Of a DNA stretch of 7,827 bases, positions 6,346-7,827 are shown in pieces. Position 1 is the first letter of the stretch; each line of letters starts with the position of its first letter. The stretch spans positions 1 through 7,827 of the forward strand of contig JACQEE010000239.1 in assembly GCA_016200725.1 (NCBI GenBank). The letters run 5' to 3'. The notes beneath the pieces are model-generated. The model was not told the origin of the DNA. It saw only the letters and a list, made by a program, of their open reading frames with translations, and searched no databases. The stretch is from Chloroflexota bacterium. GTDB lineage: Bacteria > Chloroflexota > Dehalococcoidia > SHYB01. The translations under genes were made by a program, and so were the position numbers.

Positions 6346-7388
6346 TTGCCTTCCGAGAAGTCTTCTCCCAAGAACGCCTACCGGCAGGCGGGCGTAGACA
6401 TCAGTGCCGCCGATGCCGTTAAAGAGCGTATCAAGGTCATCGCGAAGGGTGCCTCGCGCCCCGAAGTCATCGGCGGCATCGGCTTCTTCATCGGTCCAAT
6501 CGTCGGCGCGATCTTTGTCACGTTTCTGTCGCTCGGCCTCAGCGATCTGACGCAGGTGTGGCAGCTCTATTTCGGACTGATCTTCATCTGGGCGTCTTCG
6601 ATACTGTTGGCCAGGACATCGTTAACCACTGCGTCAACGACATCTTCGTCGGCGGCGCCGAGCCGCTCTTCTTCCTCGACTACCTCGGTCTAGGTAGCCT
6701 CGTGCCCTCGCAGGTCGAGCAACTGGTCAAGGGTGTTGCGACTGCGTGCAAGGCAGCCAACTGCGCGCTCATCGGCGGCGAGACCGCGCAGTTGCCCGAC
6801 CTCTACCGCCCCGGCGACTTCGACATCGTCGGCTGCATCGTCGGCGCCGTCGAGCGCGACCAGATCATCGACGGCTCGAAGATCGAGGTCGGCGACGCCG
6901 TCTTCGGCCTCAAGTCCAGCGGTCTCCACACCAACGGCTACACCCTTGCGCGCAAGGTCTTCAAGACCGACGAGGACCCCAGCGTCCTCAACGCGTACTA
7001 CGCCGATCTCGGCTCCACTCTGGGCGAGGCGCTACTCGCCATCCACCGCAACTACCAGCGCATCGTCAAGCCCGCACTGAAGCACATTCGCGGCATGGCG
7101 CACATCACTGGCGGCGGTTTCGAAGGCAACATTCCGCGCATTCTGCCCAAAGGCCTCGCTGTCCGCATCGACCGCAGCACCTGGCAAGTCCCGCCGCTCT
7201 TCCAGTTGATCCAGAAGGCTGGGCATATCGACAACGCCGAGATGTACCAGGTCTTCAACATGGGCGTCGGCCTCACGATCTTCACCGCGCCCGAGCACGC
7301 GAAAGATATCCCGCGCCTCATCCCCGAAGCCTTCCTCTTCGGCACGGTTATCCCCGACGATGGTCGTGGTCGCGTCCTCTTGTCCTAG
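6346..7388 (+). pseudogene. purM: Phosphoribosylformylglycinamidine cyclo-ligase PurM, internally replaced and frame-disrupted
   Basis: PurM closes the imidazole ring (FGAM + ATP to AIR). The locus begins at a TTG (6346), five bases after the purF stop, with a weak AGGT ahead. Codons 1-48 read as a normal PurM N-terminus (AYRQAGVDISAADAVKERIK, then RPEVIGGIGFF). From about 6588 PurM resumes in another frame with DTVGQDIVNHCVND, GGAEPLFFLDY, GGETAQLPDLY, SSGLHTNGYTLAR, HITGGGFEGNIPRILP and MYQVFNMGVGL, to the TAG at 7386. Between them (about 6490-6587) the part carrying the SxDGVGTK substrate/ATP motif is absent, and an unrelated sequence stands there. The total, 1043 bases, is one base short of 348 codons, close to the usual PurM length of about 345. 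As written, the only open frame for the C-terminal part begins internally (for example the ATG at 6558), and its product would lack the catalytic N-terminal domain. Family identity is certain; whether the damage is real or an assembly error is open. Confidence 0.9.
6490..6587 (+). other. LivM-like (branched-chain amino acid ABC permease) fragment inside purM
   Basis: In the frame of the purM N-terminus this segment reads as a hydrophobic stretch: IGPIVGAIFVTFLSLGLS, then DLTQVWQLYFGLIFIW. PurM is a soluble enzyme and has nothing like this. The pattern GG-x-G, then GP-hydrophobic-GA, about 20 further residues, then WQL-x-x-GL-hydrophobic-FI is the usual C-terminal membrane segment of LivM-family permeases. 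In that family the next residues should be a hydrophobic run and a PRG motif. Here the reading changes back to purM instead. No other permease sequence is present on either side. The left joint falls at GGIG, a motif shared by both families and thus a possible microhomology site. The right joint falls near CTGGGC (6588-6593). The assignment to LivM is from recognition of the pattern, without a database search. Confidence 0.65.
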
Positions 7389-7390
7389 AC

Positions 7391-7427
7391 TGTCACCCTG
7401 AACGAGACTTAGTCGAAGCCCAGAAAA
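7391..7427 (+). repeat. Degenerate copy of a widespread intergenic repeat
   Basis: Just after the purM stop, the sequence TGTCACCCTGAACGAGACTT followed by AGTCGAAG resembles the common bacterial intergenic element of the form TGTCAxCCTGAGCGxAGTCGAAG. That element is found in many copies in Chloroflexota, Bacteroidota and other genomes. Only the left half is recognisable. The expected inverted right half (TTCGACT...CTCAG...TGACA) is not clear, though the stretch 7435-7462 may be a decayed remnant. Recognition is from memory of the motif, so the confidence is moderate. Confidence 0.4.
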
Positions 7428-7483
7428 GGTGAATGGGAAGACTTTCTCCGCTCCCTGACGAGTGTACGTGAGCGTCCGAGGAA

Positions 7484-7534
7484 GGTGCGGGCCCCCGTTT
7501 CTTGTTGATGGTGGGTGGGCGGAACAGACGCACC
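7484..7534 (+). other. Possible structured leader hairpin between purM and purH
   Basis: GGTGCG (7484-7489) and CGCACC (7529-7534) are exact inverted complements. Nested inside them, GCCC (7491-7494) can pair with GGGC (7517-7520), so the RNA could form a two-part stem about 43 bases upstream of purH. The gap of 188 bases (7389-7576) is long for this otherwise tightly packed operon. I do not recognise a known riboswitch class, and no U-tract terminator follows. It may be a chance pairing in GC-rich sequence. Confidence 0.25.
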
Positions 7535-7576
7535 ACAATAAACGGCAAACCAAAGGCATCGAACAGAGGTAACATC

Positions 7577-7827
7577 ATGCGAGTCATCGTCACCGTCTCC
7601 GATAAGACCAATCTTGCACCGTTTATCAAGGTGCTCGCCTCGAAGGGCCACCAGGTCTACAGTACAGGCGGCACGCGTAAGGCGCTCGAGCAGGCTGGCG
7701 TCAAGATCGGTGCTGTCAGCGACATTACGGGCTTCCCAGAAATCCTCGATGGTCGCGTGAAGACGCTCCACCCCAACATCCATGCCGGACTGCTAGCCTC
7801 GCGCAACAACCGTGCCCACATCCAGGA
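7577..7827 (+). CDS. purH: Bifunctional AICAR transformylase/IMP cyclohydrolase PurH, 3'-truncated by the window
   Basis: PurH carries out the last two steps to IMP: formylation of AICAR with 10-formyl-tetrahydrofolate, and ring closure. Only the first 83 codons are inside the window, all within the N-terminal MGS-like IMP cyclohydrolase domain. Seen: VSDKTNL (7-13), YSTGGTRKAL (28-37), and the characteristic TGFPEILDGRVKTLHPNIHAG run (51-71), which forms the IMP cyclohydrolase active site. The ATG at 7577 follows a good Shine-Dalgarno (AGAGG, 7565-7569) seven bases upstream. It is in line with purF and purM but separated from purM by 188 bases. purN, which often sits between purM and purH, is absent here. 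The transformylase domain, about 400 further residues, should lie beyond the right edge. Confidence 0.96.
   Translation, partial: MRVIVTVSDKTNLAPFIKVLASKGHQVYSTGGTRKALEQAGVKIGAVSDITGFPEILDGRVKTLHPNIHAGLLASRNNRAHIQ

Noticed and set aside
6346..6693. A separate membrane protein gene made of the purM N-terminus plus the permease-like stretch
   Set aside because: The first 48 codons are plain PurM and the codons after about 6590 are PurM read out of frame (Ser/Thr-rich). The open frame is a by-product of the replaced segment.
7389..7576. ZTP (pfl) riboswitch ahead of purH
   Set aside because: The conserved core sequences of that class are not recognisable. Only a short, ordinary inverted repeat is seen.

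Overview
The window looks like an ordinary housekeeping stretch of a GC-rich bacterial chromosome, roughly 60% G+C, with strong C/G preference at third codon positions. The GrpE sequence, the small lipoprotein with an HLREH-type motif and the Fe-S form of PurF together suggest Chloroflexota, perhaps Dehalococcoidia-like. That assignment is an inference from sequence style and not a proof. The short, chimeric anomaly in purM would fit a metagenome-derived contig.

Layout, left to right. (1) The C-terminal two thirds of priA (replication restart helicase) runs off the left edge. It is followed four bases later by a class I SAM-dependent methyltransferase on the same strand. (2) A minus-strand block converges on it: a beta-CASP metallo-beta-lactamase ribonuclease (4781 to 3378), then grpE (3204 to 2674), then a 107-residue lipoprotein (2660 to 2337). 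The two convergent stop codons are only two bases apart. (3) A 152-bp divergent intergenic region (4782-4933) carries a near-consensus sigma70 promoter for the purine genes and an upstream 10-bp inverted repeat. (4) A plus-strand purine biosynthesis operon follows: purF (TTG start, clear Shine-Dalgarno), purM (damaged) and the first 83 codons of purH, which leaves through the right edge.

PurF makes phosphoribosylamine, PurM closes the imidazole ring to AIR, and PurH performs the last two steps to IMP, so the right half is one pathway. grpE (DnaK nucleotide exchange), the RNase and the lipoprotein have no obvious pathway link with it. hrcA, dnaK and dnaJ are not visible next to grpE.

The most notable point is inside purM. 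About 100 bases that should encode the conserved SxDGVGTK substrate-binding segment are missing. In their place is a near-equal length of sequence that reads, in the purM frame, like the C-terminal membrane segment of a LivM-type branched-chain amino acid ABC permease. After it the purM reading continues in another frame. The locus keeps the usual purM length to within one base. This is either a real recombination that killed purM or, more likely, a wrongly closed assembly gap. I see no novel multi-gene system, mobile element, CRISPR array or RNA gene in this window.
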